Source of the DNA: Petunia secreta
Lineage: Eukaryota; Streptophyta; Magnoliopsida; Solanales; Solanaceae
NCBI GenBank assembly: GCA_029990175.1
Contig: JARKIP010000017.1
Coordinates: 33,343,001-33,407,000, forward strand
DNA: 64,000 bases
Direction: 5' to 3'
In this document: in pieces, positions 11,536-22,864 of the stretch
Position numbering within the stretch: the first letter of the stretch is position 1
How the letters are laid out: every line of letters starts with the position of its first letter
The notes under the pieces: model-generated
The model's input: only the letters and a program-made list of their open reading frames with translations
Databases searched by the model: none
What the model was told of the DNA's origin: nothing
Translations under genes and position numbers: made by a program

Positions 11536-11901
11536 TTATTCTCCATAATTCCTAAACACGGGCTCCCCTGGCCCTCCATTGTGCAATTGCAAGGGATCTT
11601 CCATTACCATAAGCAATTCCATCAGTTTTTCGTAATATTGTCGCTGCGTGTACCTTAAATTCCACAACTCATCTTCACATTTCTTTCTAATTTCGTTCAA
11701 GGATTCCACCTTATTCTCCAGATTTTCAAAACGCCAATAGAGGTGTCTTGGTATTGAAGTCAAATTCGTAACATGCCTTTCAGTTGATGGTCCAAGACCA
11801 TTCTGGAAAATATGTCCTCCATTAAATGGTCCGTGGCCATTCGATGGTCCGTGGCCATTCGATAGTCCGTGGCCATTTGATGATCGGTGACCATTCTCCA
11901 T
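11536..11901 (-). CDS. Small Asn-Gly-His-repeat coiled-coil protein 1
   Basis: I chose the ATG at 11901 (MENGHRSSNGHG), since the related gene at 29039 starts in the same style; an in-frame ATG at 11934 is also possible. The N-terminus is a run of NGHGxS repeats encoded by an imperfect 18-bp tandem repeat. The middle (WRFENLENKVESLNEIRKKC) is predicted coiled coil by heptad pattern, followed by LWNLRYTQRQYYEKLMELL. The C-terminus ends GGPGEPVFRNYGE. About 121 residues and open throughout. No known domain recognised. A TATA-like TATATAAAT lies about 110 bases upstream near 12010-12020. It is paired with B3-like gene 1 on the same strand. Confidence 0.55.
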   Translation of the reverse strand: MENGHRSSNGHGLSNGHGPSNGHGPFNGGHIFQNGLGPSTERHVTNLTSIPRHLYWRFENLENKVESLNEIRKKCEDELWNLRYTQRQYYEKLMELLMVMEDPLQLHNGGPGEPVFRNYGE

Positions 11902-12056
11902 AGATACTTTTTGATCAGATAGTATTTGACACAATTTCTTTTTTTTTTTTTTTTGTTCAATAACAAAAATGACAAATTAGATTCCTGTCTATCTGTTTTA
12001 TGGGTGGGAATTTATATACATTGGCATTTTTTTGTAAGAGTCACTTCTAGAAATTC

Positions 12057-12758
12057 TGAAAAGGTATAATGTGTATTTTATCATAAGTGTTTAACCTAGA
12101 TCTGATTTTAGGCCAATTAACAATTAAATTTATATTTGCGGAGTCACGATCAATAGTTTAGATTAAGAGTTTAAATGACGAACTAAAGCAACTTCAGATT
12201 CATAAATGATACTGGAAAGATATATAAACAGGCATTAGCAAAGATAAAGTGTAAATAAGGGTAAACAGAAGTAACCGTGCTAGATCGCTTATCTCCGGTA
12301 AGAGTTCTTCAGTACCAATCGTACTTAGAAGATTAGAGAATAAAGTGCTAGACGAATATAAGTAACAGTCAGATTTGAGCAAGAGTGAGGGAGTATTCTT
12401 ATTGATATTGTAGGCATAAAGTAAAGTTGTGTTACAATAGTTTAGATCAAATGCTATTTATAGGTCTGATAGGCGTCCGTTGGGTTTTCTGTAACCGCTG
12501 GGTACGTATCTGTTGGATATGTAACCGCTGGGCACGTATCCGTTGGATATGTAACCGCTGGGTTGTAATGATTGCCTTTATGACCATTAATTGGGTGATC
12601 GCGCATGATTTGGGTTGACTGGTGAAGCGTCTCATAATTGCTTTGGTTTGTTCGTGATAACTGTCTGTTCGTTAGATATCTGACTGATGGAACTTCTGCC
12701 CGTGCCACGTAGTGGACACGTATCATCTTTCAGGTGCTGTCAGCTTTTATCCAATACA
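12057..12758 (-). repeat. 3' LTR of the Tat element (left copy)
   Basis: Matches 22865-23580 over nearly its full length. The inner edge on the plus strand is ATCCAATACA at 12758. The outer edge could be 12057 (TGAAAAGG) or 12088 (TGTTTAACC). TATAGGTCTG and TATTTATAGG near 12455 provide the TATA region. An imperfect 31-bp tandem repeat (GTAACCGCTGGGCACGTATC) at 12490-12565 lies in U3. Confidence 0.8.
12490..12568. repeat. Tandem repeat GTAACCGCTGGG.. in LTR U3
   Basis: Three copies of a unit of about 31 bp (GTAACCGCTGGGCACGTATC followed by CGTTGGATAT). The same tandem structure is in the right LTR at about 23290-23362, so it was present before insertion. Possible duplicated regulatory element. 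Confidence 0.7.
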
Positions 12759-13360
12759 GATTGTCCCCGCACTTCTTGAGCAAAGTATCTGTTCGAGGAG
12801 TGGGTATGAATTTTGGCGGGAATCTCTGCCTTGTAAAATCCTACCTTTGTGTGACGAGGCTTAGTGACGCATGCATCTTATCAGCTATGTGACAAGCCCT
12901 TATGACGTGCGCATTAAATGCGCCGTATAAAAACGTAACAGTAGCTGGCATGCCTGCGCGTTTGCAGTCTACTCTGAGGTGACTATTGCGCGTTCCAAGG
13001 GTAAGAATGATGATTTTAACTGCCTCAATCACGTACATACGTCGATTGTTGATCGCGAGGTGACCGCTGCTCTTCAGGGTAATGATGACACTATAAAAAT
13101 TGGCGAAACCTATTCCTTCTTTTGACGGTCAGATCTGATCATGGTCTCTTGGATAACTTCCACGTGTTTCGAAGGAACTTGATGGGCCGAATTTCCACTC
13201 TTATAAATAGGGGTTTGCTGAATGAGAAACCTTTTACTTGCTTTTATTTCTCCTTTGTTAATTCTTGAAAATCTTTGAACAACTTTCAATTCTTCTTGCG
13301 AACGTCTTAACTCTTCTGAAATGATGTCTTCAAGAGCTAGAAAAAAATCAAAATGTAGAC
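12759..13360 (+). other. Leader of the antisense ORF
   Basis: Between the 3' LTR and the antisense ORF. It contains the TATA box at 13202 and no ORF of its own. The higher GC content compared with the flanks is typical of the Tat internal region. Confidence 0.5.
13202..13210 (+). promoter_or_regulatory. TATA box of the antisense ORF
   Basis: TATAAATAG followed by GGGTTTGC, 159 bases before the ATG at 13361. It is oriented plus, opposite to the element's own transcription, so the extra ORF may have its own promoter. Confidence 0.5.
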
Positions 13361-16124
13361 ATGGCTGGTAGTTCCTCAGCGGCCACTCCTAGGCCCAGGG
13401 CTACTCAGGCTACTGCTGCGGAGATTATCCCAAAAAAATAGGGTGAGTTAGAGGCAGACTGCAATATCAAGGCCTTCAATAATCATCAGGGGGATACGCG
13501 CAACTGGCCGGCGTATAGATTTAAATCTGGGATCAGATCGGAGCTGATCCCACGAGTTAGGATGGATTGCCACTGGGATGATAGGATTCCTCTCTTGCCG
13601 GTTTCCGAAGAGGAAAATATTACCTCCCACAGGGCTGGGTGGACAGCTATGTGCACCTACCCTTTCACAGTGGGATGTAAACTGGCCCTGCATCCTGTGC
13701 TGGAAAGGCTCTGCAAGGAATATTTACTCTGCCCGGGGCAACTGTTCCCCAGTATATATAGAATTTTTTCGCTTTTGGATTGGTTTGCGACGGAAACCGA
13801 TCAATCTTTTGGATATGAACATTTTATTTCTTTGTATAGTGTACAAATTTTCAAAGACGGCTATGTGAACGCCAGGATGCGCCGGAGCAAGGGCTTGGTG
13901 TGCAGTTCTGAAGACATAGGTGACCGGGGTTGGGTACACCGTTATGTGTTTGTGCGCACCTCGGCCTTGACTTTCGATTCTAAGACTTATCTTCCCGAAG
14001 TTAGGAACAAGAGGCGTAGGTCCCCGAGTATTTTTGAGACTTTTTGTGCTCTTCCTTTTCTTCTTGTCTGCTCACTTCTTTTGACTCCTTTTTGTAGCGG
14101 CCAAGCGACCCTACGACGGGCTCATATCTGTTGATGAGCTGACGGCGTGGGTCGAGGCAATTTTGAAGGAGTTCTCTCCTGAGAGGAGAGAATGGGCGCA
14201 TTTTGCTGTGCAGAAAAGTCTGACCGTGAAAACTCACGGTGAGAGCATTTCTGCTTTTGTAGTTATTCCTCTCCTTTGTAGCTTCTCCATGTCTGACGAT
14301 TTTATCTTTTGCAGGTCTGAGTACTCAAGGGGATTTCTTTCCTGCTTCCCCCCAGGACGTGCTTTCCGAACCTGTCGCTAATCCAGATGCTGAGGCCGCA
14401 TTTATACTAGCTTCAGTGGAGGCATTGCGCCGCAGGGAAGGTGGCGAGGAACTCTTGTCCGGTGGCCTTGGTTCTTTGAAAAGGAAGAAGAAGAGCCAGG
14501 ATGAGGGCGGAGCACGGAAAAAGTCTGCTCGTAAGACTTCCGTTGCTGCCGGGCAAGCTTCAACTGCTGGGAGTGAGCCTTCGCCTAGAGCCAATGTACC
14601 AGAGTCTGCAGGAGAGAATATCAAGACTACTACCAAAGTCCCCGAGTCTACACGGGGAGAAGGTTTAGACAAGGAGGTTATCAATCTTTCAGATACTGAG
14701 ATCAAAGTTAATGAACCCCTTGCGCGAAAACCTTATCTTCGGAGTGATAAGAGGAAGGTTAAAGAAGAGGCTGCCCGTACTTCGGAGAGGAGTCCCCGAG
14801 TTGATGACGGGATGAAGGCGGCTCCTTCCCGTGTGGACAAAGGGAAAAGAAAAATAGGAGAAGAAGAAGAAAAAAAAGAAGAAGCAAGGGAAGAGGCTTC
14901 CCAAGAGAGTGGCCGAGGTCCTCGTGTTTTTCATTTCGAGGATCTGGAAAATGTGGCCACTGAGGGGGCTACGCTTGTCGGTCTTCGCGAATGTGACACT
15001 ACAGATCCTGGAGTGGAAGGTGATTTCGACTTGTCAACAACAAGGCTCATTTGGCGGTCAGTCATTGACGGCCAAACCGGATTGAAGGATATTAGGGGTG
15101 TGCGTTACAAGTTCGGGCCAAACTATCCTTCTGAACAGGCTTGGGAACCCAAGTACTGTGAGAGGAAGCATACCATGAAACTGTCCCCTGATGTTAACTT
15201 CATATCTGGGCCGGGTGGCTTAGCCAAGGCTGTCTCTTCGCTCATCGGTCCCCGGAAGGAGTGGGTGATGAGGGAACTAAGTGATGAGGAGTTAGCCTTT
15301 CAAATTGCTGTTGATTCTGCCCGGGTAAGTGTTTACCGCTTGGCGTTGGGAATAACTTTGACCCCAGTTTTATAACTTTTGCTTATTTTGCTTTTTCAGT
15401 CAAGTATGGTGGCTGTCGAACTCATGTTCCGCTCCAGGATCAACAACGTCGATCAAGTACTCGAGGTAAAGAAAGAGTTGCTGGATGCTCTGAAGGAGAA
15501 CAAGATCCTGGCAGAGCAGTGTGGTCTCCTAGGGAGTGAAGTTAATCGACTAACTGATGTTAGCAATGAACGACTTGAGCAGATTAACGAACTTACCAAG
15601 GAGAAGGACCTTCTTTTTAGAGAAAAAGAAGGGTTCGCACGCTCTGCCCAGGGCCTTGAGAGTCTACTTGAAGAATGTAAGGCTTTACTGAACGGTGCTA
15701 TTGATGATCGCGCATCTGTTGAGATGAATCTGCAAAGGGCTAACGAAGAATCCATTAGGGCCAGAGCTGAGCTTCAGGCTGCCAAGGATCAGGTTGCTCA
15801 GTTGATGAGTGCTCAATGAGTGCTCAGACCGCACTATCCAAAGACTTGGCAAATATGCGGGATCAATTTGAGATTAAGGCCAAGCTTGCTGCGCTCGAAG
15901 CTAAACGTTCGTTGCTTGGGCAGATTCAAGCTAAGCAGGTTAATGTTGAAGAGATGCTGCAGATGACAAAAAGCGCTGTTCGCAGAATAAGACAAGCACT
16001 GAATCTTTCTCCTGAGGAGTCTAAAGGTGAAGATGAGGATGAAGACGATGTCGAGAATTCGGGGGATGATGGCAGAATCGATGGAATTGGTGTGTCAAGT
16101 TCTGATCGTAGCCCCAAAAGCTGA
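13361..16124 (+). pseudogene. Tat antisense extra ORF (putative gypsy-type transposon domain + coiled coil)
   Basis: From ATG 13361 (MAGSSSAATPRPR), a TAG at 13439-13441 interrupts. The frame then stays open to about 14010 and carries the domain typical of these ORFs (TAMCTYPFTVGCKLALHP.. PGQLFPSIYRI.. RGWVHRYVFVRT). Exon 2 is about 14098-14238 (KRPYDGLISVDELTAW), intron 14239-14314, exon 3 14315-15324 (acidic and Lys-rich, then WRSVIDGQTGLKDIRGVRYK), intron 15325-15399 (GTAAGT..CAG) and exon 4 15400-16124, a long coiled coil ending in an acidic tail. The first donor is unclear. An 11-bp tandem duplication at 15805-15826 shifts the frame in exon 4. Function is unknown; such ORFs are restricted to Tat elements. 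A second copy is at 39050-41506. Confidence 0.75.
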
Positions 16125-16689
16125 TGCCCTTTCCCAATCTTTGAGTTAGTTTGTTCATCTGGCGAGAGCCGGATTTAGTTGTTTGTGGACAGAGGTCTTG
16201 TAAAGACTCTCTGATCTCTGTATGGCCGGTTCCATTTGGCCTTTGATCACTCTGTAAACTTCTGTCAGCCGTTTTCGACATCTTAACGTTTCACAGGTGT
16301 ATATATATGATTTTAGATCTATTCAATGACTATATTTAGCCTGAATTTTTGATCTTTTGTTTGTATGTATTGTGGCCTTCATGCCTTATGTTTAAGAGCT
16401 TTTTTGAAGTTTGAACTTTATTAACTTTTGGTCTCCAAATGTCTGCCCGAATGTTTTAACTTAGCCTTTCCTTAGGAAGAGGTCATAAGCTGTGAATAAT
16501 CTGCGCAGATTTTTTATTTTGACCGAGTTGTGGTCGTTAGTCTTTTGGCCGAATCGTTGCCCTTTGCAAATAACTTTGCTTATCATTTTGATAATCGAAA
16601 GTCGTCGCATGACTTTGTAGATTGGCTCTGGCCGAGTCGCTGGCCTTGTGAACGACTTCTCTTATTTTCGTGGAAGTTTGTCACGTAAA
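16125..16689. other. Tat 3' non-coding region
   Basis: Between the tail of the antisense ORF and the tandem repeats. No ORF recognised. Confidence 0.5.
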
Positions 16690-16988
16690 AGTTTTTGAAA
16701 AACTTCAAAAACTCGCCTTTTAGCAAGGTCTTTCGCCTTTTGGCAAGGTCTTTCGCCTTTATGAAGGTCTTATCTGGCCTACAGGGGCCTCTCACATGTC
16801 GTCTTTTGGCAAGGTCTTTCGCCTTTTAGCAAGGTCTTTCGCCTTTTGGCAAGGTCTTTTGCCTTTATGAAGGTCTTATCTGGCCTACAGGGGCCTCTCA
16901 CCTGTCGCCTTTTGGCGAGGTCTTTCGCCTTTTGGCAAGGTCTTTTTCCTTTATGAAGGTCTTATCTGGCCTACAGGGGCCTCTCACC
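16690..16988. repeat. Nested tandem repeats GCCTTTTGGCAAGGTCTTTC in the Tat 3' region
   Basis: A basic unit of about 19 bp (CTTTTGGCAAGGTCTTTCG) is repeated two or three times, followed by TTTATGAAGGTCTTATCTGG and CCTACAGGGGCCTCTCAC. The whole block recurs three times with a period of about 100-110 bp (CCTACAGGGG near 16777, 16884 and 16971). Hypervariable tandem repeats between integrase and the 3' LTR are a known Tat/Ogre feature and a proposed source of satellite DNA. Confidence 0.85.
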
Positions 16989-17087
16989 ACCCTCCTTGTT
17001 TTTATGTTGGAACACGGGAAGTGATAACATAAAAAGAGTTGAGGGAAGCTGTATATAGAAGAACACATATAACCAAACGAGGAGTGT

Positions 17088-17160
17088 GTCCGTTGTAGGA
17101 TTTGAACCCACAGCCGCGAAGTTGAAGAAGTTCGAGCTCTACCAGTTGAGCTAAATGGAT
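17088..17160 (-). tRNA. tRNA-Lys(CTT)-like sequence, degenerate
   Basis: On the minus strand 73 bases fit the tRNA layout. They contain TAGCTCAACTGGTAGAGC (D arm, close to plant tRNA-Lys), an anticodon-loop region TTCTTCA that would place CTT as anticodon, and GTGGGTTCAAATCCTAC (T arm with paired stem). The acceptor stem pairs at about 5 of 7 positions and the anticodon stem is poor. It lies inside the Tat element between integrase and the tandem repeats, so it was probably captured by reverse transcription or insertion. Likely a pseudogene. Confidence 0.45.
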
Positions 17161-17264
17161 CTGTCCTTGTTTAGGCCGTTAGTACCACTTAAAGAAAATA
17201 AAATAAAAGTAAGTACTTCAGTAAAAATAAAAGGCAAGCATAAGATATCTAACCGTTTTACCAC

Positions 17265-18326
17265 TCAAAAGTGAAATATTTTGAGGTGAATCACATTCCA
17301 ACGGTTCGGGACAGTGGAGCCGTCTGGTAGTGCCAAGCGATAGGATCCCTTGCCGGCTGAGGCGATTACCTTGTAGGGGCCTTCCCAGTTAGGGCCAAGC
17401 TTCCCAGAATTTGTTTCCTGTGTGCTCTGGGAGACTTTCCTTTGTACAAAGTCTCCAACCTGGAAGCTTCGTACGCGCAGTCCCCGATAGTAATACTGTT
17501 CAATTCGTTCTTTCTGGGCGATTACTCGTACAAGGGGCAGCTCTCTTCGTTCTTCGTGGAGGTCCAGCTCTTCGGAGAGGTTGGCTAAGTTTGATTCTTC
17601 AGTGGCGTGTGCATATTGCAAACTGGGCTTGCCGATTGCGACTGGGATTAAAGCATCTGCACCGTACACCAATGAGTAAGGAGTCTCTCCAGTACTCATT
17701 TTTATCGTTGTGCGATAAGCCCATAACACACCAGGTCCCTCTTCTACCCAAAACCCCTCTGCCTGCTCGAGAAGTTTTTTAAGGGACTCAACAATGATTT
17801 TGTTGGTAGATTCTGCTTGTCCATTAGCAACAGGATGATACGGAGAGGAAGTGATCCTCTTGATGTGTAGATCGTCGAGGAACCAAGTCACTTTCTGGCC
17901 GACGAATTGTGGGCCGTTATCCATGACTATTTCCTTAGGTGCTCCAAAGCGACATATGACAAAACGCCAGAGGAAGTCGACAACCTCTGTTTGTCGTATC
18001 CTTGTGTATGCTGCCGTTTCGACCCACTTGCTGAAGTAATCAGTGATGATCAACAAGAAACGCATTCCTCTAGGCGCTGTGGGAAGAGGGCCAACTATAT
18101 CCATACCCCATTTCATGAAGGGCCACGGAGAGATTATTGAATAGAGCGGTTCTGCTGGCTGATGAAGAAGATGTGCGAACCTCTGGCATTTGTCATATTT
18201 TTTGACAAATTCGTTCGTATCTTTCTCCATTTTGTCCCAATAATAACCTGCGCGAATCAGCTTCCGGGCTAATGCCTTGCCTCCAGAATGATTTCCACAA
18301 CAGCCTTCATGGACTTCTCTCATCAC
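17265..18326 (-). pseudogene. Tat integrase
   Basis: One open frame of 353 residues. HEGCCGNH gives the two zinc-binding His, but the CxxC pair reads YDKC, so the first Cys is Tyr. The core has GMDIVGP (Asp), VMDNGPQF (Asp) and NGQAESTNK (Glu), a complete DDE set, and the C-terminus has KLGPNWEGPYKV and a WNVIHLKIF end. Integrase would insert the cDNA. It is joined in frame to the RNase H piece upstream through a stop at about 18333, so it was the end of one pol polyprotein. Confidence 0.85.
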
Positions 18327-18335
18327 GTAGTTGAT

Positions 18336-19055
18336 TCAATTTGGTCCGAGACACTTTGCGAGAGGTCCTGCAAACATTTTGTGGTAGAGATCGCCGTTGA
18401 CGATTGTATACCGAGCAGCTCTTATCCGGAGCTTAGGAGCGGCTTTTGTGTCAACGGGCAGAGTTCCATGAAGAAGATAATTTGTTATCTCATTTCGCCA
18501 GTCCCAAGTAGCGTTGATGGTATTGACTTCGAACTTTTCTCGGTCTATGGTCGTGTAGAGGAGTTGAAGAACAGCTGAAGAGCTGGCTGCCCCCATCTCT
18601 GCCACCGACTCTAGATTCGCGAGGGCATCAGCTTCACGGTTCTCTTCATGTGGAATCTGAAGTGCCTCCCATTCATCAAACTGTGCTAGGAGTTCTTTCA
18701 CTCGGGCGAGGTACACTTGCATCCTGGATTCTCGTGCAATGAAGCCTCCAGTTATCTGATTGACTACCAGCTGAGAGTCACTTTTGATTTTGACGATGGT
18801 CGCTCCATAACTTCGAGCTAGTTCCAATCCTGCAATAACGGCCTCATATTCGGTCTCATTGTTAGTAATAAATGGGCACTTGATAGCCTGCCTGACCGTC
18901 TCTCCGGATGGAGCGACGAGAACCAATCCAAGACCAGATCCTTTGATGCTCGATGAGCCGTCAGTGTAAAGGGTCCACGCGCCAGGAGCCTGTCCGGTAT
19001 AAAGAACAGCTTCCTTTTCCGCCTCAGGATATATATTAGCACTAAAATCTGCCAC
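18336..19055 (-). pseudogene. Tat second (archaeal-type) RNase H
   Basis: An open stretch of 239 residues with LYTDGSSSIKGSGLG (first Asp), NNETEYEAVIAGLELA (Glu), IKSDSQLVVNQI (Asp) and READALANL (final Asp). All four catalytic acidic residues are visible. This extra RNase H after the RT-linked one marks the Tat/Athila side of plant Ty3/gypsy. Same frame as the RT and integrase segments, with stops between them. Confidence 0.85.
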
Positions 19056-19155
19056 GAAGTCTGCCAGAACTTGTGATTTTATTGCTACCCTAGGCTGGTA
19101 GGTGATATCAAATTCACTTAATTCTATAGCCCATTTTACTAACCTTCCTGAAAAT

Positions 19156-20519
19156 TTAGGTTTGTGCAGGAAAAGTTGTTACCACAGCTATTGAATGACT
19201 TTGAAAGTAAGGGCGTAACTTACGAGCAGCAGTTACTAATGCTAATGCCAATTTTTCCAAGGGTTGATAGCGCGTTTCTGCGTCAATTAGAGCTTTGCTG
19301 ATGTAATAGATAGGAAGTTGTTTACCTTTTCTTCCCGAACTAGAACGGCGCTTACCGACGATTCTGAGACTGCCAGATAAATCAGCAACTGCTCCCCCTG
19401 CCGAGGTGTAGAGAGCAGTGGTGGATTGGACAGGTACTTTTTCAGATCCTTCAATGCCTGTTGCCATTCAGGGGTCCACTCGAACTCCTTGTTTTGCTTC
19501 AAAACGTCGAAGAAACTCTTGCATCGGTCGGATGATCGGGAAATGAATCTTCGCAGGGCTGCCACTCTTCCTGTCAATTTTATGATGTCCTTCCGGTTGT
19601 GGAGTACGTCTGGAATTGATTCAATGGTTTTGATCTGAGCGCGATTGACTTCAATTCCACGCTGAGAGACGATGAAGCCCAAGAACTACCCCGATCCGAC
19701 TCCGAATGCACATTTCTCCGGGTTCAGCTTCATGTTGTACTGATCCAGAATCCGGAAAGCTTCTTTTAGATGCGTCAGATGATCCTCTGCTCATTTTGAC
19801 TTAATAAACATGTCATCAATGTACACTTCCATAGTCTTTCCGATATGGTCGTAGAACATCCGATTGACTAGGCGCTGATATGTTGCACCTGCATTTTTCA
19901 ACCCAAATGGCATAACTTTATAACAATACGTACATCTGCAGGTTATGAACGCTGTTTTCTCCTGGTCCTTTGGGTCCATTAATATCTGGTTATATCCGGA
20001 ATATGCAACGAGGAAGGTGAGCACCTCGTGCCCGGCTGTTGCGTCGATCAACTGGTCTATCCTGGGAAGGAGATATGAATCCTTCGGACAGGCTTTGTTT
20101 AGGTCCGTGAAGTCAATGCAGACTCGCCATTTACCATTTTTCTTGGGTACAACGACTACGTTGGCTAGCCAGTCCGGGTATTTGACTTCACATACAGACC
20201 CAATTTTCAACAGCCGATCAACCTCATCATTGATGACCTGGTTCCGAAAAGCTCCTTGTTGGCGCGTCTTCTGTTTTACCGGGTGATGGTATGGGTCGAC
20301 GTTCAACCTGTGAGTAATAATGTCTGGAGAAATACCTGTCATATCTGCGTGAGACCAGGCGAACGTTGTATGCCGCTCCTTGAGGAACTGGAGGATATCT
20401 CCTCGTAGACGTTCGCTCAATTCGGTCCCTAAGTATACTTTCCGTTCCAGCTTATCTGCGAACAATTCTTCGGGTTCCAAAGCTTCCACGGTCGGCATGT
20501 GGCTTTCTCTCTCGTCCAT
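19156..20519 (-). pseudogene. Tat reverse transcriptase and first RNase H
   Basis: 20519-19791 has the RT palm: VCIDFTDLNKACPKDSY, MPFGLKNAGATYQR and YIDDMFIKSK (YxDD present). A TGA at about 19788 follows, then the frame resumes with FLGFIVSQRGIEV and the RNase H start (SVSAVLVREEK). A frameshift near 19325 moves the reading to GKQLPIYYISKALIDAETRY. Reverse transcribes the element RNA in the virus-like particle. The enzyme is not functional as read because of the stop and frameshift. Confidence 0.85.
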
Positions 20520-20591
20520 CTTTGTGATGAATTTCGGGACCTCGTACCTTGTTTCTTCATGTGGCGCGTCTGGTCCCGATTGCTGTAATTG

Positions 20592-22840
20592 CTATTTGTT
20601 CTCTTCAGGCAGTTTGAGAGCCACTGAGTAGCAATCTCGGGCAGAACGTTGCTCTCCTCGGACCTCACGTACCCCCCATTCGGATGGGAACTTCAACACT
20701 TGATGATAAGTTAAGGGAACAGCCTGCATATCATGGATCCAAGGTCTCCCCATGATGATCTTGTAGGCTAGGTCTGCATCAACAACATGAAAAGTTGTCT
20801 CCTTCGCTACTCCTTCGGCGAGAGTTGTCAGGGTAATCTCGCCAAGAGTCTTCTCACTCGAATTGTTGAAACCGGAGAGAACTCGAGATATTGGCACGAT
20901 CTTGTCCGATAACTGCATCTCCCTCACGACTCGTGATTGGATATTGTTTGCAGAGCTGCCCGTATCAATAAGTACTCTCTTGACGTCAAATTCCGCCACG
21001 TGTAACATTATTACTAACGCATCAGCATGTGGGAATTGCGAACCGTCTGCATCGGAGTCCTCGAATGTTATTATTCCTTCTGATCGTGGGCGTTTGGTGT
21101 TTGTGATGGAGACCTTTGCATACTTCTTCGCTGTGAAGGTGACGGAATCCACCCCGATTCCACCTGAAATAACATTAACTGTCCTCCTTGGAGAGGATGC
21201 TCGTGGAGGGCCAGGTTTGTTTTGATGTGCTTTCGCGTGAGTCTGCTTCCCCTTCTCGGTCAGGAACTCCTTCAATAATCCATGTTTCAACAACTGAGTA
21301 ATTTCATACCTTAGGGCTTTGCAGTCCTCGGTGGTGTGACCATGGCCGTGATGAAAATCGCACCACAAGTCCTGGTTTCGCTTGCTCGGGTCGGTTTTCA
21401 TGTCTTTCGACCACTTGACCTTCTCTCCCATGTCTTTGAGTGTTGGCACTACTTCAGACATTTCCACATTGAATTCGGCAGGCTCGGGGCTCCTTGGAGG
21501 CTTGATTCTGAATCATCTCTCCGAGACAGTCGTTTGTTGTTGCAGTTGCGTCCTTTGGAATTGTTGCGTGACTGGTCAGGGTACGGCTCGTAGCATACGT
21601 CTGATCTCTCTGTCTCCGCTTTTCTGTCGGGGCCACCATTGTGTGCCTGCGTCTTTCCTCGGGTAGCTGTTCCAATCAATTTATCTACATCAATACGTTC
21701 CTTTGAGTTGTAACGGTTGTAAACGTCCGACCAGCTGGCTGCTGGGAACTCGCGAAGAGACTCATAAAGTCTGCGTGTAGCCTCTGAGCTCCTAATATCC
21801 AAGCTATTGGTAAACGCGATCGCTGCCCATCTGTCCGGTACTTTGGGAAGCATCATTCGCTCTCTTTGGAAGCGATCCATGTATTTGCAGAGAGACTTGT
21901 CGGGCTTCTGCTTGATTTCGAAGATATCCTATACGCGGGTTTCTGTTTTCTGAGCGCTTGTGTGTGCCTTCACGAACAACTCAGCCATCTCTGCGAAAGA
22001 CCCAATGGAGTTTGGTGGGAACATTGAGTACCATAGTAGAGCTCCATCTGCTAGGGTTTCCACGAATTTCTTCAATTGAACAGACTCACTCTCTTCGTCG
22101 GTGAGATCGCTAGCCTTTATAAAGTTGTTGAACATCATGAGGTGGTCATTGGGGTCAAATGTTCCACGATACCTCGGAATGTTTGGCATCTTGAACATCT
22201 TAGATATCGCTTTTGGGGCTGCCTCTTTCTTCTAGGGCCGCTAGGAATACCGTTGGACATCGACTTTTTTTAGCGTGGGCGGAGCGCCTGGTATCTGATC
22301 AATTCTCTCGTGGAGAGACTTTTGAAGTGCTTCCTGGCTTTCCTTGAATTGTTTGGTGAGAGCTTCCACAACAAGGCTCATTTCTGTAGACGCCATAGAT
22401 CCTCAATTCTGATTCTGGTTGACTTGGGTCGTTGGATCTGTTGTCCCATCGTTGTTTCGTGCTTCACCTTGCCTTGAAGTATCTGAAGAAGGAACGTCAT
22501 GACCAAGCGTTGCAGCGTCAGCTCTTGCAGTCAGAGGGTTGCCCCTTCAAAGAGAGTTGAGCGCCTCGTTTATCCCTCGGTTCACCTCTGCCTGTTCCTA
22601 CATGAATGCAAAGAGTGTTTCCTGGAGATTCTCTTGGCTAGGGGAGAGACTCCTATGGCGTCGTCTCCTGGGTGGGGTAGTGCTCTAAGAGCGCATACGC
22701 CCATTTCGCTGCCTGACGGGTCCTTTGGAAGATTGTTGCTGCCCATCGGACGAATAGTCGGGAGAATAATTGGGACTGGGTGGAGGAGTACTTACCTGAC
22801 TTCTGCCTAAGATAGTTCGCTGCGAACTGCTTTCTGCCAT
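20592..22840 (-). pseudogene. Tat gag-protease
   Basis: The start is chosen at ATG 22840 (MAESSSQRTILG), in frame with the later gag parts. Gag core sequence: PNIPRYRGTFDPNDHLMMF.. WYSMFPPNSIGSF.. AHTSAQK, then RERMMLPKVPDRWA. A C-terminal zinc-type motif reads CDFHHGHGHTTEDC. The protease has VLIDTGSSANNI and ends with KIIMGRPWIHDMQAV. Several stops break the N-terminal part (22199-22840), and a frameshift lies between 21449 and 21880. Gag forms the particle and protease cleaves the polyprotein. Confidence 0.8.
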
Positions 22841-22864
22841 GTTAGTTGTAGAGCAAAAAGATCG

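Noticed and set aside
12454..12726. Minus-strand ORF with repeated AVTYPTDT
   Set aside because: Product of the LTR U3 tandem repeat; LTR context explains it.
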